64,000 bases of DNA from Trypanosoma brucei gambiense DAL972 (taxonomy: Eukaryota; Euglenozoa; Kinetoplastea; Trypanosomatida; Trypanosomatidae), in NCBI RefSeq assembly GCF_000210295.1, contig NC_026737.1, forward strand, positions 1,310,174-1,374,173, in the 5' to 3' direction. Position numbers and translations under genes: made by a program. Below are positions 1 through 9,603 of this stretch, one piece after another. The notes below the pieces were generated by a model. It did no database searches, had not been told where the DNA came from, and was given only the letters and a program-made list of their open reading frames with translations. Within the stretch, counting starts at the first letter, position 1, and every line of letters starts with the position of its first letter.

Positions 1-640
1 TATCGTTCCTGTTATAGTTGTTACCGTTGCTGCTATTATCACCGTTGTACGTGTAACTATTGTTGTTTTGACAATTATAATGATAACAGTAATCTAGCCA
101 GTTTTGCCTGCTTTCACCATCACCTTCTTTACTGTTGTTGGCTCCATTAATATCTCCAATATTGGACCCGTAAATGACGTCATCGTCAACGACAACAGTG
201 TCGCCGTCAATGCGGTCGCCGACATCACCGTCTTCATCCCCACCGTCTCCCATGAAAAGTGTGTTCACCATCTGATGGGTTTGCTTGGCGACACCAACAC
301 CCGGCACTAGTCGTTGCATAGGAGCCCAGTGGTTTGTGCTGGACCTCCATTGCTTTTCCCGTACGTGAATGTTTAACGCGCTGCTGCGGGAAGTCATGTC
401 ATCTTCGCTGCTCTGCCACCATCTGTTAGGTTCCTCGTCGTTACTGTTATTATTTCGGACGTAACGGCTACCGTAGCTGTCGTTAATGTTACCACTGCTG
501 CTTCGCCTGTCGTCGTGGCTGCTAAAGTGACTTTTATCCTCATGGGCGTCATATACGCCCCAACGAGCGAAATATGGCGAACTTCCGGAGACTCCATCGT
601 GGCTGTCTGAGGGTTGTCGAGTAAAACCACGAGACTTCAT
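1..640 (-). CDS. Asn/Ser/Asp-rich hypothetical protein, 5' part only
   Basis: An ATG at 640-638 opens a frame that runs without a stop for 213 codons to the left edge of the window, so only the N-terminal part is present. The product starts MKSRGFTRQPSDSHDG and is hydrophilic, with clusters of Ser, Asn, Asp and His, an acidic Gly/Asp patch near residues 130-155, and an Asn/Tyr-rich stretch near the edge (runs of AAC, AAT and AGC codons). No known domain is visible; this looks like a disordered N-terminal region. A pyrimidine-rich run ending in AG lies about 85 bases upstream, which supports the start. The function cannot be named from this part. Confidence 0.7.
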   Translation of the reverse strand, partial: MKSRGFTRQPSDSHDGVSGSSPYFARWGVYDAHEDKSHFSSHDDRRSSSGNINDSYGSRYVRNNNSNDEEPNRWWQSSEDDMTSRSSALNIHVREKQWRSSTNHWAPMQRLVPGVGVAKQTHQMVNTLFMGDGGDEDGDVGDRIDGDTVVVDDDVIYGSNIGDINGANNSKEGDGESRQNWLDYCYHYNCQNNNSYTYNGDNSSNGNNYNRND

Positions 641-1055
641 TTGTCTTTCTTGTTATTTATATATATGTATCTCTCTCTTTGATTATCGGTTACTCCTCGT
701 CACTCAGTATTTTGGGTGTTGACTCTATAGGTAATGTAAGGAAGGAGAAACAGCAGTCGGTCGTAAAGTAGAGGTCGTGTACTTGTCATAGTGGATGCCC
801 ACTTTTTTCTTGTAGACACCACTTTCTTTTTCCACCCTTTAGAAACCGTGCTTTTGATTAACAACTTAAATCATACCGCTATTATAATTACTCGCTTCAG
901 GTGCTTTTATTCCTCCCCCCCCCCCACCAGTATCCCTCTTACGTTTGCTCGGGGGAGAATCTCTGCATGTTTCCCCAACGAGAGGTACGAACCTCGGTGC
1001 CCACTTGCAGAAGGAAACCCTCAGCTTCGCCCATCATCGAGCCGTCACCAAAAAG
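641..1055 (-). other. Intergenic: 3' UTR of WD40 gene and 5' UTR of leftmost gene
   Basis: Short spacer between two co-directional genes. It holds the acceptor at about 725, a poly-C run on the plus strand near 916-925 and low-complexity sequence. I see no further gene. Confidence 0.6.
723..757 (-). promoter_or_regulatory. Probable trans-splice acceptor of the leftmost gene
   Basis: Read on the minus strand, a pyrimidine-rich run (about 757-727) ends in an AG at 726-725. This would give a 5' UTR of about 84 bases before the ATG at 640. This is inferred from the general kinetoplastid acceptor pattern. Confidence 0.5.
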
Positions 1056-2768
1056 CTACAGCCGCAACACATCCATCGTCGTCACACGACCCCTGCAGTT
1101 TGCACTACAGATGTAGTGGAGCATCAAATCTGAGCTTTTGCCACTCGCACTGATACTGTTATTGCTGCTGATGCCTCCTTTATCCACATTCCAAGCGATA
1201 GCGACACCCGCCGCATCCAATGAAAAGAGGGTTCGGCCAGCACAATGCAGTGCTTTCACACGCGTTGAATGCTTTGTGGGGTGACGTCCCGAATGCTGTG
1301 ACGCATCAGAACCAGCGGCAAAGCTGCCAGTCGTATCCCCGCTGCTGTTGTTAGTACCGCAAACTCCAACGTTACCGCCCTCACTACCATGTGGAATACG
1401 CCGTTCCACGATCCCCGGAACGCAAGCCCCCTGCCATGGCCCACAGCAGCATCGTATGTTTCCCGACTCATCACCAATCATTATGGTTTGTTCGTCCATG
1501 AAACAGAAGGTGTGCATCTCATTGTGCGGCTGCAGCGGAGAAGGAGCCCGGTAGTGCGCCACAGCCCGCATCGTGGCCGTCTCATAAACAAGTAGAGCGT
1601 GACTGGACAGAACGGCGAAGTAAGAACCTACTGGGGAGAAGTGGACCTCACGTGGCTCGTCGTGCCGCTCCCACTTCGCCAGCTTCACCGGCCTCCCGGG
1701 CTCATCGCTGTCGCTTGTTGTTTGTGCAGCAGCCGGAGACGCGACATTATCCCTTCCACCGTTGTCTTTGTTGGCACTGTATCGACTTATTGCTGTTGCT
1801 AGTGATGTACTGTAGCGCCATTTGCTTAGTAACCGACCCCTCAACAAGTCTACAACTACAATATGGTGGTCTTCTGCCGAGGAAGTAATGGCAAGCGCCG
1901 CACCGGAACCGCCGTCATTATTGCTTCCCGGATGTAGGGCAATGCTAGAGATGCATTTCTCATGTAATGGAATAGCCGAGTTGATGGACCAATCACGTGT
2001 GCGGTATGTTATAAGCTGCCCGTCAGTACAACCACACAACATCAGCTGTGAGTTACTCGTTATCTTCATGCAACGTACTTCACTGGGTGGTGAGACGTGA
2101 CCCAAATCGGTAAGTCTGAGAGCTAGAGGCTCAGCGCTGCTGCCGCTATTTGTTTCTGCGGAAGGACCAGCAAAAGCCAGGGTTTCTTCCATTTCCACAC
2201 CGTTCTCACATGGTTCACCACCTTTCTTCAGCCTTTTCGCTTGCCGTTTTTGCTTCTTTTTCAAGAGCTTCAGTTGCTTTTGAACGCTGTGACTTTTATT
2301 GGTGAATAGAAATACCCGCTCATCCGTGCCCGCCGAAGCCATATACTTCGCCCCGCCCCCAGCTGTGACAGCGTTGATGCATCCGACATGGTGCTTGATG
2401 GAAAAAAGCAGGCCGAAGCGGCGACGCCGGTAGAGCAACCCCGCCATGACGGAGTGATATGTTCCAATGACCAGCAGGGCGCTGCGACACTCTTCAGTAG
2501 GGACTTTCGCCTGCACTTGATCCAACACCGGACTCTTCACTTGCTGCGCTGCCGTTGGTGATGATGATGCAATCGGTAAATTTCGCTTTTCCTCTTGTTG
2601 CCGCCGCCGTTTCTGAAGTTGGTCCTCATTCCCTTCACCTGCATTATCCGTCTTTTTCTTCGGTTTCAGTTTCTTTTGTTTGAGTGATACCGCCGGTGAA
2701 GAGGCCGGGGCTGCACCTGCATGCCGGGGGCGCTTTTGACCGTTCCGCTTCTCACTGCCGCTTTGCAT
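1056..2768 (-). CDS. WD40 protein of the Mak11/PAK1IP1 type
   Basis: A 570-residue protein. The frame is open further upstream, but the first ATG is at 2768 (MQSGSEKRNG). The N-terminal ~85 residues are Lys/Gln/Glu-rich and basic. WD40-like blades follow: VIGTYHSVMAGLLY, then a blade ending ASAGTDERVFLF, a Lys-rich insertion (KKKQKRQAKRLKK), and a pair of blades with LMLCGCTDGQLITYRTRDW and LAITSSAEDHHIVVVDL. The order of blades and the W-K-x-D-W type element resemble Mak11/PAK1IP1, a 60S ribosome-assembly factor acting in the nucleolus. The long low-complexity insertions are typical of trypanosome proteins. The family match is from pattern recognition; another WD40 subfamily cannot be excluded. 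Confidence 0.75.
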   Translation of the reverse strand: MQSGSEKRNGQKRPRHAGAAPASSPAVSLKQKKLKPKKKTDNAGEGNEDQLQKRRRQQEEKRNLPIASSSPTAAQQVKSPVLDQVQAKVPTEECRSALLVIGTYHSVMAGLLYRRRRFGLLFSIKHHVGCINAVTAGGGAKYMASAGTDERVFLFTNKSHSVQKQLKLLKKKQKRQAKRLKKGGEPCENGVEMEETLAFAGPSAETNSGSSAEPLALRLTDLGHVSPPSEVRCMKITSNSQLMLCGCTDGQLITYRTRDWSINSAIPLHEKCISSIALHPGSNNDGGSGAALAITSSAEDHHIVVVDLLRGRLLSKWRYSTSLATAISRYSANKDNGGRDNVASPAAAQTTSDSDEPGRPVKLAKWERHDEPREVHFSPVGSYFAVLSSHALLVYETATMRAVAHYRAPSPLQPHNEMHTFCFMDEQTIMIGDESGNIRCCCGPWQGACVPGIVERRIPHGSEGGNVGVCGTNNSSGDTTGSFAAGSDASQHSGRHPTKHSTRVKALHCAGRTLFSLDAAGVAIAWNVDKGGISSNNSISASGKSSDLMLHYICSANCRGRVTTMDVLRL

Positions 2769-3294
2769 GATTCGAACGAGGTCCACCCTTCCTTGCTCGC
2801 TATAGATGCCTATATGACCGTTTAAATAGAGGTCAATTATTGCACAGAAAGTTGAGGAGCGTAGATATGCGTGGTTGAGGATGTGCTCAATACCGGGTTG
2901 TGAAACAATCGGTAAAATACGGGCTCCGAGTGCAAAAGAAAGACAAGTGAATATCGTTTACTCCAGAGAAAGCACGTGTGCGCTCAGCTACAACCTTCTT
3001 TCACAACCGTTTCCTCTTTCCTCCTTCCTCTTTCGTCGCAAAAGCACAAGGTTTAGACATTCCGCCCACCCTTTTCGGCTGTGCACTAGTTGTGCTCCAT
3101 TCTTCCTGTCAATCGAGGAGCAAAAACACACAATAAACCTCGGAAAAAAAAAAACGACGAGGAAGGGAAAGCAAAATTGAGGCAGTTTTAGATGGGACAA
3201 AAGAGAATACATATATATGTAGCATCAATAATTGTAATCATCTCAACCTCAACCGTCCTTCTCTTTTTTGCCGTCAATTTCCCCTCTGTTCCAT
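2769..3294 (-). other. Intergenic spacer
   Basis: Sequence between the WD40 gene and the small ORF at 3295-3507. The plus strand is pyrimidine-rich at 2990-3030, with an A-run at 3144-3154. No gene is visible; it presumably holds the 3' UTR of the small gene and the 5' UTR of the WD40 gene. Confidence 0.6.
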
Positions 3295-3507
3295 TCACTT
3301 CTCTGTAAATGGCATGCGCAAAAGATCCAACACCATCTGTCGTAGGGCACCAGCGCGAGCTTTCCATTCTGGGGGTGTGAAGGGTGATACATAGAGCATC
3401 TCTATCTGTATATCACATCCAGGATGTGCACCTAGGCGCACACGCTGTGGAGTATGAGAGAAGTTGGTATCCTGAGAGTTAGGATAAACAGCCAAATGGG
3501 GAGACAT
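3295..3507 (-). CDS. Small hypothetical protein (70 residues)
   Basis: A 70-codon frame with an ATG start (MSPHLAVYPNSQ) and a C-terminal segment that looks like an amphipathic helix (ALRQMVLDLLRMPF). Its composition is ordinary, unlike the Phe/Leu-rich shadow frames of pyrimidine-rich UTRs. The decisive context is a textbook acceptor upstream: a pyrimidine run at 3609-3570 and AG at 3569-3568, 60 bases before the ATG. It sits in a gap of about 1.1 kb between two clear genes. I do not recognise the family and propose no function. It could instead be a chance frame in a UTR. Confidence 0.5.
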   Translation of the reverse strand: MSPHLAVYPNSQDTNFSHTPQRVRLGAHPGCDIQIEMLYVSPFTPPEWKARAGALRQMVLDLLRMPFTEK

Positions 3508-3846
3508 CAGTCAAGCACCCGAATGAGTAGGGGGGGGGGGGAGCACACCACCGTTATTGTGATGAAGCTTGCGAAGCGAAAAGAGGGAAAGAAGGTTACG
3601 GAAGAAGGGTATGGGAGCCTGATCATCTCGACATAATGCACTTTCCACTCTATTCCATCTCCTTACTCTTCCCCGCGTTGTTTTTATAGGTAAAGTTAAT
3701 GTTAGACGATACTACCACACGGAGGCATAGAAGCATCTGCTCACTTACTGTGGAAGGATAGAAAGAAAAATCAGTGGGCCGAATGTGTGTGTGTGCCCTT
3801 GTACACATCATACACTTCACCCATCTGGTGTTCCACCATTGCGCAG
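3508..3846 (-). other. Intergenic spacer between CDF transporter and small ORF
   Basis: Contains the 3' UTR of the transporter gene, the acceptor at 3568-3609 and a homopolymer run (G on the plus strand, about 3531-3541). No other gene is seen. Confidence 0.6.
3568..3609 (-). promoter_or_regulatory. Probable trans-splice acceptor of the 70-residue gene
   Basis: On the minus strand about 40 bases are almost all C and T, followed by GCAAG, with the AG at 3569-3568. This fits a spliced-leader acceptor 60 bases upstream of the ATG at 3507. Confidence 0.55.
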
Positions 3847-5262
3847 TTAGGCGATAGTTTGTGCCGAGGCGCACAGGGAGTGACATAGACCTGCCCCATT
3901 TTCCACCGTGTCCACCTGAATGGTCGTATGGGTGATGCCAAATCTCTTGCAAACCTCCTGTGCCTCCTGAAGGGCTGCATCCTTATCGTCCGCCTCAAGA
4001 TGAACCGACAGCGCTGCGTAGTCGGAGGCAATCGACCACACGTGAAGGTCGTGTACGCCTTCAACACCTTTAATACTGCGCAGGGCACTCAACAACTCGG
4101 AGTAGTTAATACCCGGAGGGGTACTCTCCATGAGAATTCCCAGAAGGTCCCGCAGCAACGGTCGCGTCATGTTGAGCGTAATGACGGCAAACAGTAGCGA
4201 GCACAGCGGGTCTGCAAGGTTGTAAATGGAGTAGCGATATGATGGAACACCGTACGAATAACGGTTTGCGACATAAATGAAGATTCCAGCGAGGATGACG
4301 CCGAGAGACTGGACACAATCACCCAACGCATGAAGCAGAGCAGCGTGAACGGCGAACCCTCTGCCACTGTGACTGTGACTGTGATCATGACCTTCACCTT
4401 CACTTCCGCTGTGCCCGTGTCCATGTCCATGGTCGTGACTGTGATTGTGCCCAGTATTCTCCTCGCATAGTGAATCCTCTTCTTCCCCGTTACCGCTATG
4501 GCTATGATGGTGTGATCCACCAAAATGACTGTGGCCGTGCGAACCACCGAAGTACAAAATAGCGGCGCATACAACGTTTACCACCATCCCTAGTACACCC
4601 ACCACAACCATGATGGGTGAGTCGATACTTGTACACATTTCCATATGCGTCGCCTCTGTCAGCGCTCCATCCTTGTCGACCGTAGGGCGCTGTGAAATAT
4701 TACCGAAGCCGTAATAGCTGGTGCTATTATTCCGCTTGTACTGTTGAGCAGTGGTAGCAAGCATAGCATGGATACGGCTACACTTCACTACATTCCATGA
4801 CCTATCCAACCCCTCCATGACAATCCAGACGACAAGGGCCCAAATGGAGAAGACCGAAACAAGCGTTCCGATGACTTCCGCGCGGTGCCAGCCGTAGCTG
4901 TACTTCCCGCAGGAGGTCCTCGAGGCAGCACGTAGGCTCATGATACTCAGCGCATAGGCGCCCACGTCGATGAGGAGATGCGAGGCGTCAGTCAGAAGTG
5001 CCAGGGAGTGTGCCACCACGCCGAACATGAGCTCTACCAGCATGAACACGAAACAGAACATGAGGGCAGCTAACAATACCTTCGACTCATGGCGCCGCCG
5101 CACTTCCGTCGAGTTCAAGGATTGTTGATCTGCGTCCTCCAACCCACCCCATGGGGAAGGTGCCGCTGGAGTGCCCACTTCCACGGCTGCTGCGTTGTAG
5201 TTCGAGTGTGGGCCGGAGCTGCAGGGAAGGAGCCGCTGGTGCTCGCTACTTGCCTCTTCCAT
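3847..5262 (-). CDS. Cation diffusion facilitator zinc transporter (ZnT/SLC30-like)
   Basis: A 471-residue protein from the first ATG at 5262 (MEEASSEHQRLL). It has the CDF layout: about six membrane spans, with the metal-site pair HxxxD in span 2 (LTDASHLLID) and HxxxD in span 5 (HALGDCVQSLG), the combination typical of zinc-selective ZnT proteins. A long His-rich cytosolic loop between spans 4 and 5 carries many GHSH and HDHS units (about 30 His). The C-terminal cytosolic domain ends in a ferredoxin-like dimerisation module (VEGVHDLHVWSI). An insertion of about 45 residues lies between spans 3 and 4. It is expected to move Zn2+ out of the cytosol into an organelle or out of the cell; the membrane is not clear from sequence. 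Confidence 0.95.
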   Translation of the reverse strand: MEEASSEHQRLLPCSSGPHSNYNAAAVEVGTPAAPSPWGGLEDADQQSLNSTEVRRRHESKVLLAALMFCFVFMLVELMFGVVAHSLALLTDASHLLIDVGAYALSIMSLRAASRTSCGKYSYGWHRAEVIGTLVSVFSIWALVVWIVMEGLDRSWNVVKCSRIHAMLATTAQQYKRNNSTSYYGFGNISQRPTVDKDGALTEATHMEMCTSIDSPIMVVVGVLGMVVNVVCAAILYFGGSHGHSHFGGSHHHSHSGNGEEEDSLCEENTGHNHSHDHGHGHGHSGSEGEGHDHSHSHSGRGFAVHAALLHALGDCVQSLGVILAGIFIYVANRYSYGVPSYRYSIYNLADPLCSLLFAVITLNMTRPLLRDLLGILMESTPPGINYSELLSALRSIKGVEGVHDLHVWSIASDYAALSVHLEADDKDAALQEAQEVCKRFGITHTTIQVDTVENGAGLCHSLCASAQTIA

Positions 5263-7484
5263 GCTCGTAGCCGTCCTCCAATCAACTACACGCCTACCAA
5301 AAATAACGTGCCCCGACACACCTCGCGATGCGAATGCGATACTTCCTCACCGAATCCTACGATTTGAAGCAATGTTGTTCTTTCCCGCTTCTCAGCTCTC
5401 CACTTTGCCGGTTGCCGCTTCCACAAAGCCTAGCCGCTGGTACACTGCCTTGATGAAACACACTTGTTTGCGCAGTGCCGTTGGATTCGTTACTCACTCC
5501 GTCTATATTTATATAAACACCCGCGTAGTTCTTACAAAACGGTAGACGCTCCCCTATAGCCGACGACAGCAACGAAGAGCCACAACCGTTTTGCAACTCG
5601 AATTTCTCCCTGTTTGACACGATTTCAACACCCTCTGCTTTACACTCCTCCTGCTCTTTCTGAACTTTGAGTCACTTGCGTTCCTGCACTTATATTCAGT
5701 TTAGTGTGGCGTTATGTGCTGACCCCGATTTTCGAAATCCGAACACTCCTTCTTTTCTTGCTTATATCTTCCCTTGCGATTGCCGTGCGGCCGCACTTCA
5801 ATGTCGTTTAGCCTCTTTCCAACTTTTTCCTTCTTAACTTTTGTTTGCAAAAGTCTATAGCAACCCGTGCCGCGCCGCCGCCGCCGCACTCGTACCTCCT
5901 TCACCATTTGGCGTGTCGCAAGGTGGTGTTGGTGAATCCAAGCCATGGAGGAAAGGGAGGTGGGGAAGGGAGGAAAAAGCAAAGATGGGTAGAGGAGTAG
6001 CCACGTTGAAGGAGAGGGGGAAAAATCATGTCTGCACTGAAACATTCACAAAATATATGCAGCAATTTAGGGATCATAATACACTCGGGGCTATAGTTTG
6101 GCGACCGCCGCACTGAAGTTAAACCGCAGACTTGGCGTGGCAAACTTTTCCCCTAGTGATAAAAAGTGCGCCTCAGCATAACATCCCCCGTTTTCCGTTA
6201 AGTGAGTAAGCGAGGAAAAAGAAGTCGATGTGTGTATTTGTGTGCGTAAGTGCACTTTTTGTATTTGGGGAAGAAGCAACGAGGGGTAAAACGACATTTG
6301 AAGAAGGACGGACACACTGCTGAGTGCTTCACGCACCCGCGACGCCGGTTTCTCGCCTTCATACCACAAGCGCGGGCACCACAGAATGTACAGCGATGCC
6401 TAAAGAATGAAGGAGAGGAAATGTTTGTGTGTAACTTCCGACGGATCCCCGCAGGTACAAATCAAATGCAGCGCCAAAAGCAAAGTAATATTGTGAAAGG
6501 GGCAAGTGAGGTGTCTTGCAGCAGAAGGGTGCGCGCTGGGGAACACCAACTAGGGGGGCGGTTAAGGCGGACCACCGTAAATTATATGATATACAAGACT
6601 CCATATAAGCTGAAGAATAAGAAAAAGAACCACACAACGGCACAAAAAGAAAGACAGAGAGAAGACACTAAGCGAACAGCGAGGTTGGAAATATACAACG
6701 CTCGACGAAAAAGAGCCGAAGCAAGGCGGCCGCGATTAGCTTCCTGATAAAGGCTGAGCGACAGCCCGTCCTCTCCTTTCACTTTTTCTCTTTTCCCTTA
6801 TGAAGGCAGAAAAAAACATGGCCCCCAGTCCTCGCTAACCCCGATCTTCTCCACCCTGCGCGTGCTGACAGTATTTATCATTTCCAGACTGTCGGAAACG
6901 GAAGCAGAGAACCACTCACCCGCAGAAAAAGCGCATCATCATGCGGTGACGTGGCTGACAACGCGGGGCGCGATCACGAGCTCAAATTACACGGACGGCT
7001 GAAGCGAATTCTTACAATTGAGCAAAGAAAGAAGCAGGTGCGCGAAATTTATAACGTCAGTAACTCACGACAGCAGCAGCACCGACGGACCATTCAGCAA
7101 CAAACACTCGCGTACACACACAATAGCAGTGACGTTGCTGCCCGTCGCGGCAAGGCGGAACATATTGAAGCGTGAGTGACACTAAAAAAGAAACGTACAA
7201 GGGACCGTGAACAACAACAACAGCAACAGAGACGGCCTCCCCCTCTTGTTGGTTTAACACGTCCCGCTTCGAATAACTGTGCCGTGCTCTAAGGAATGCA
7301 CTATGATGCGAGCAGCGTTTGCAGCAGCAACAACGGCACCACCTTTGGCATTTATGACAACACCAACGGCGACGTTGGCTGCAACCGTAGTCCGGAAAGA
7401 TGTAGAAGCAACACTCATTTCTCCCGTCTTCCCCTTTAGCTTGTGAATACCAAGTGTATCCACCCACTTCCACACCCCTTTCAT
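5263..7484 (-). other. Long intergenic region
   Basis: About 2.2 kb between the transporter and the alpha-kinase, presumably a long 3' UTR of the kinase mRNA plus the transporter 5' UTR. Frames on both strands are short, basic or Cys-rich and of low complexity, including a Lys/Arg-rich plus-strand frame at 6250-6747 that lacks an ATG at its head. I see no gene I can support. Confidence 0.5.
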
Positions 7485-8468
7485 TCAGTAAGTGACGCGG
7501 GACAGCTGCAGCGCGTGCTCAAACTTTTCCTCTTCTGTCATCTCAGATATCGGTTTAGGAGGTGGGATGAAATCCTGTCGGAGTTGGGCCCGCAGGTACG
7601 CGTAAACATTTGACTTCTTTGCTTCATCACTAGACTCCGGCACCACACCTGTCAGCGGCTTCAGATCCAAACCCTCGCAAATTTCGTTGCATTTGTGGTT
7701 GGCCACGAACCTCGTAATGCCCTCCGTGCCCATGTTCCCCAACCCGAGGCCCCGACCGTCCTCCGTGTGAATTTGCGGGTCTGTCAACAAGTCATTGACG
7801 CCCTGCAGATCGCACAAGAGCATCGAGCCCAGGCTATCTACGAGAGTGAAATGAGAGAAAGCTTCAGCCACGTGCAACATATGCTGACGCTTCCGTTTCT
7901 GGGAGTCCGTTTTGCAGTGCTTATCATCCTCATAGACGTCACCGTAGTTGCTGTTATACTTTGTGAAGTGTCCCCCAAGTTTGGGTTCCATCACGAAAAG
8001 AACATCTCCCGTGTCGACTGTGCGGTGGGAGAAGAACCCATCCTTCAGCTGACGGTACTCGCGGGGGATGCTATCACGACTAATACGCAACACCTGACAC
8101 TGTAAGAATGATATGCGCGGTTTATTAGGTCCATTGAAGGGAGCCTTGTTGAAGTTGCTCGCAAATTCTTCGCAGAGACACTGCGCTTCCCCTTCGCAGA
8201 AGTAATCCTCTTCCTTCACGTCACTCACAACCTTAAGGAACAACTTGGCAATGCAGCGCGTGCGGCTGCCGTCGTCTTCGATTTCCTCAACCTCATAACA
8301 GACCCGCATGCCACCCTTAGCAAAGGGTTTGAGTGGCGTTATAATTTCGACATTGGTGGCTAACACAACCCATTCCTTCTTCCGAAAGCTGTAAATATAT
8401 TTCGTGGCGCTACAAATGCAACTCGCGCCTGTGGGCTTTGGAGTCGAATCTCCTCCTGCTGACTGCAT
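7485..8468 (-). CDS. Atypical alpha-kinase (eEF2K/MHCK family) with C-terminal UIM
   Basis: A 327-residue protein from the first ATG at 8468 (MQSAGGDSTPK). Diagnostic alpha-kinase blocks are present: an ATP-binding N-lobe (PFAKGGMRVCYEV), the conserved LCDLQGVNDLLTDPQIHT near residue 230, GLGNMGTEGI, and the zinc-binding HKCNEIC that holds the C-lobe together. The domain fills about residues 45-285. The tail TEEEKFEHALQLS matches the ubiquitin-interacting motif (acidic run, hydrophobic, x2, Ala, x3, Ser). There is no calmodulin-binding segment or Sel1 repeats as in metazoan eEF2K, so the substrate is unknown. A Ser/Thr protein kinase is the secure call; ubiquitin binding is inferred from the motif. 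Confidence 0.92.
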   Translation of the reverse strand: MQSAGGDSTPKPTGASCICSATKYIYSFRKKEWVVLATNVEIITPLKPFAKGGMRVCYEVEEIEDDGSRTRCIAKLFLKVVSDVKEEDYFCEGEAQCLCEEFASNFNKAPFNGPNKPRISFLQCQVLRISRDSIPREYRQLKDGFFSHRTVDTGDVLFVMEPKLGGHFTKYNSNYGDVYEDDKHCKTDSQKRKRQHMLHVAEAFSHFTLVDSLGSMLLCDLQGVNDLLTDPQIHTEDGRGLGLGNMGTEGITRFVANHKCNEICEGLDLKPLTGVVPESSDEAKKSNVYAYLRAQLRQDFIPPPKPISEMTEEEKFEHALQLSRVTY

Positions 8469-9603
8469 TAGCTTAACCAAAATGCGAACTGCCAAACGTA
8501 TAGATAAATACACGTGTAGTTGTACGAGTGATGCTCAGAGAAACAGTGCACTCCTGCAATATAAGGACGAGGGAAGAACGTATATGTATGCCTATAAATA
8601 GTTTTCCTCCTTCACGGTGTGATCCTACCTGGGCCTCTCTTGTGCTTTGCTTCACGACGCCGTCCGCAAGAATCCCCACAGGACCGGCTTCAGACTACTG
8701 ATAGCACCTACTAGTGACTAAGCAAAAACTATGCGTGCGGGAACTATAACAGTGATAAGGAGGCAAACAGCAATATCAACAAGGGTAAAATAAGAAGCGC
8801 ACGGGAGGATGCGATGGTGGGGATGAGAGTTAATGGAAATGCAGCGCGGAGCCAACTGGCAGCGCTGCGTAATCAAGGGGATGTGAACCAAATGCTCAGA
8901 CAAGCAAAAAACAAAAAATGAAGAGCAATGACCAATAACATAGTCGCGCGTATAAGTTACGATCGAGGCATGTGCACCAGTTTTCTACTCTTCCTCTCCC
9001 CCCACTTCAGGTACATTTTTGCATCTAAGCCTCGATCTCCCTATCGCGTGAGTCACCTCCGACTGCAGTCGGTCTTCTTTCTCTTTTTTTTTCCTTCTTT
9101 TCTTGGCTCACCAAGAATCTACTATTGAGTTATAGCCAACTTTTTGCCAACGGTTTTCACAAACTCAAAAAAAATTACCTCACTTTTGTTCGTTGACCAA
9201 CCAACGGATTGTTACTGTTACTGCGGTTAAACCACAGCACCACTGAAGGCCGGCGGTGGGGAGAGCTGAGTGCGTGGACAACAGTTATCGGAAGCCCACA
9301 AGTTTCATCGGGGAAAAGGATAAAACAACAGCAATAAAACGAGGCACCCCAAAATAACAACAACAAAAAGAAAACAATGCAAAACTAGGTAAGAAACTCC
9401 TGCTCACAAACGTGAAAGAGTGGAATACGTATACTGATCTTTACCGCCAGTATCAACGCGCAAATTTAACGGATCCCTTTCGTCCAGAAGGAAAGTTTAA
9501 AGGGGAAACCCTCGATTCCAGAGATCAAGTCCAATATCAAGTGGTGTCGTGTGCACGCGGGGGTTTCTCCTATCTCCATCCCTTCACGCAACCCACATCC
9601 ATT
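8469..9603 (-). other. Intergenic spacer
   Basis: About 1.1 kb between the lipase and the alpha-kinase. It has pyrimidine-rich plus-strand stretches (8980-9110) and an A-rich stretch around 9330-9380. No credible gene; probably the lipase 3' UTR and the kinase 5' UTR. Confidence 0.55.

Noticed and set aside
6250..6747. Plus-strand frame of 165 basic codons
   Set aside because: Begins with GTG, Lys/Arg-rich low complexity, opposite to all genes, and mirrors pyrimidine-rich UTR of the other strand.
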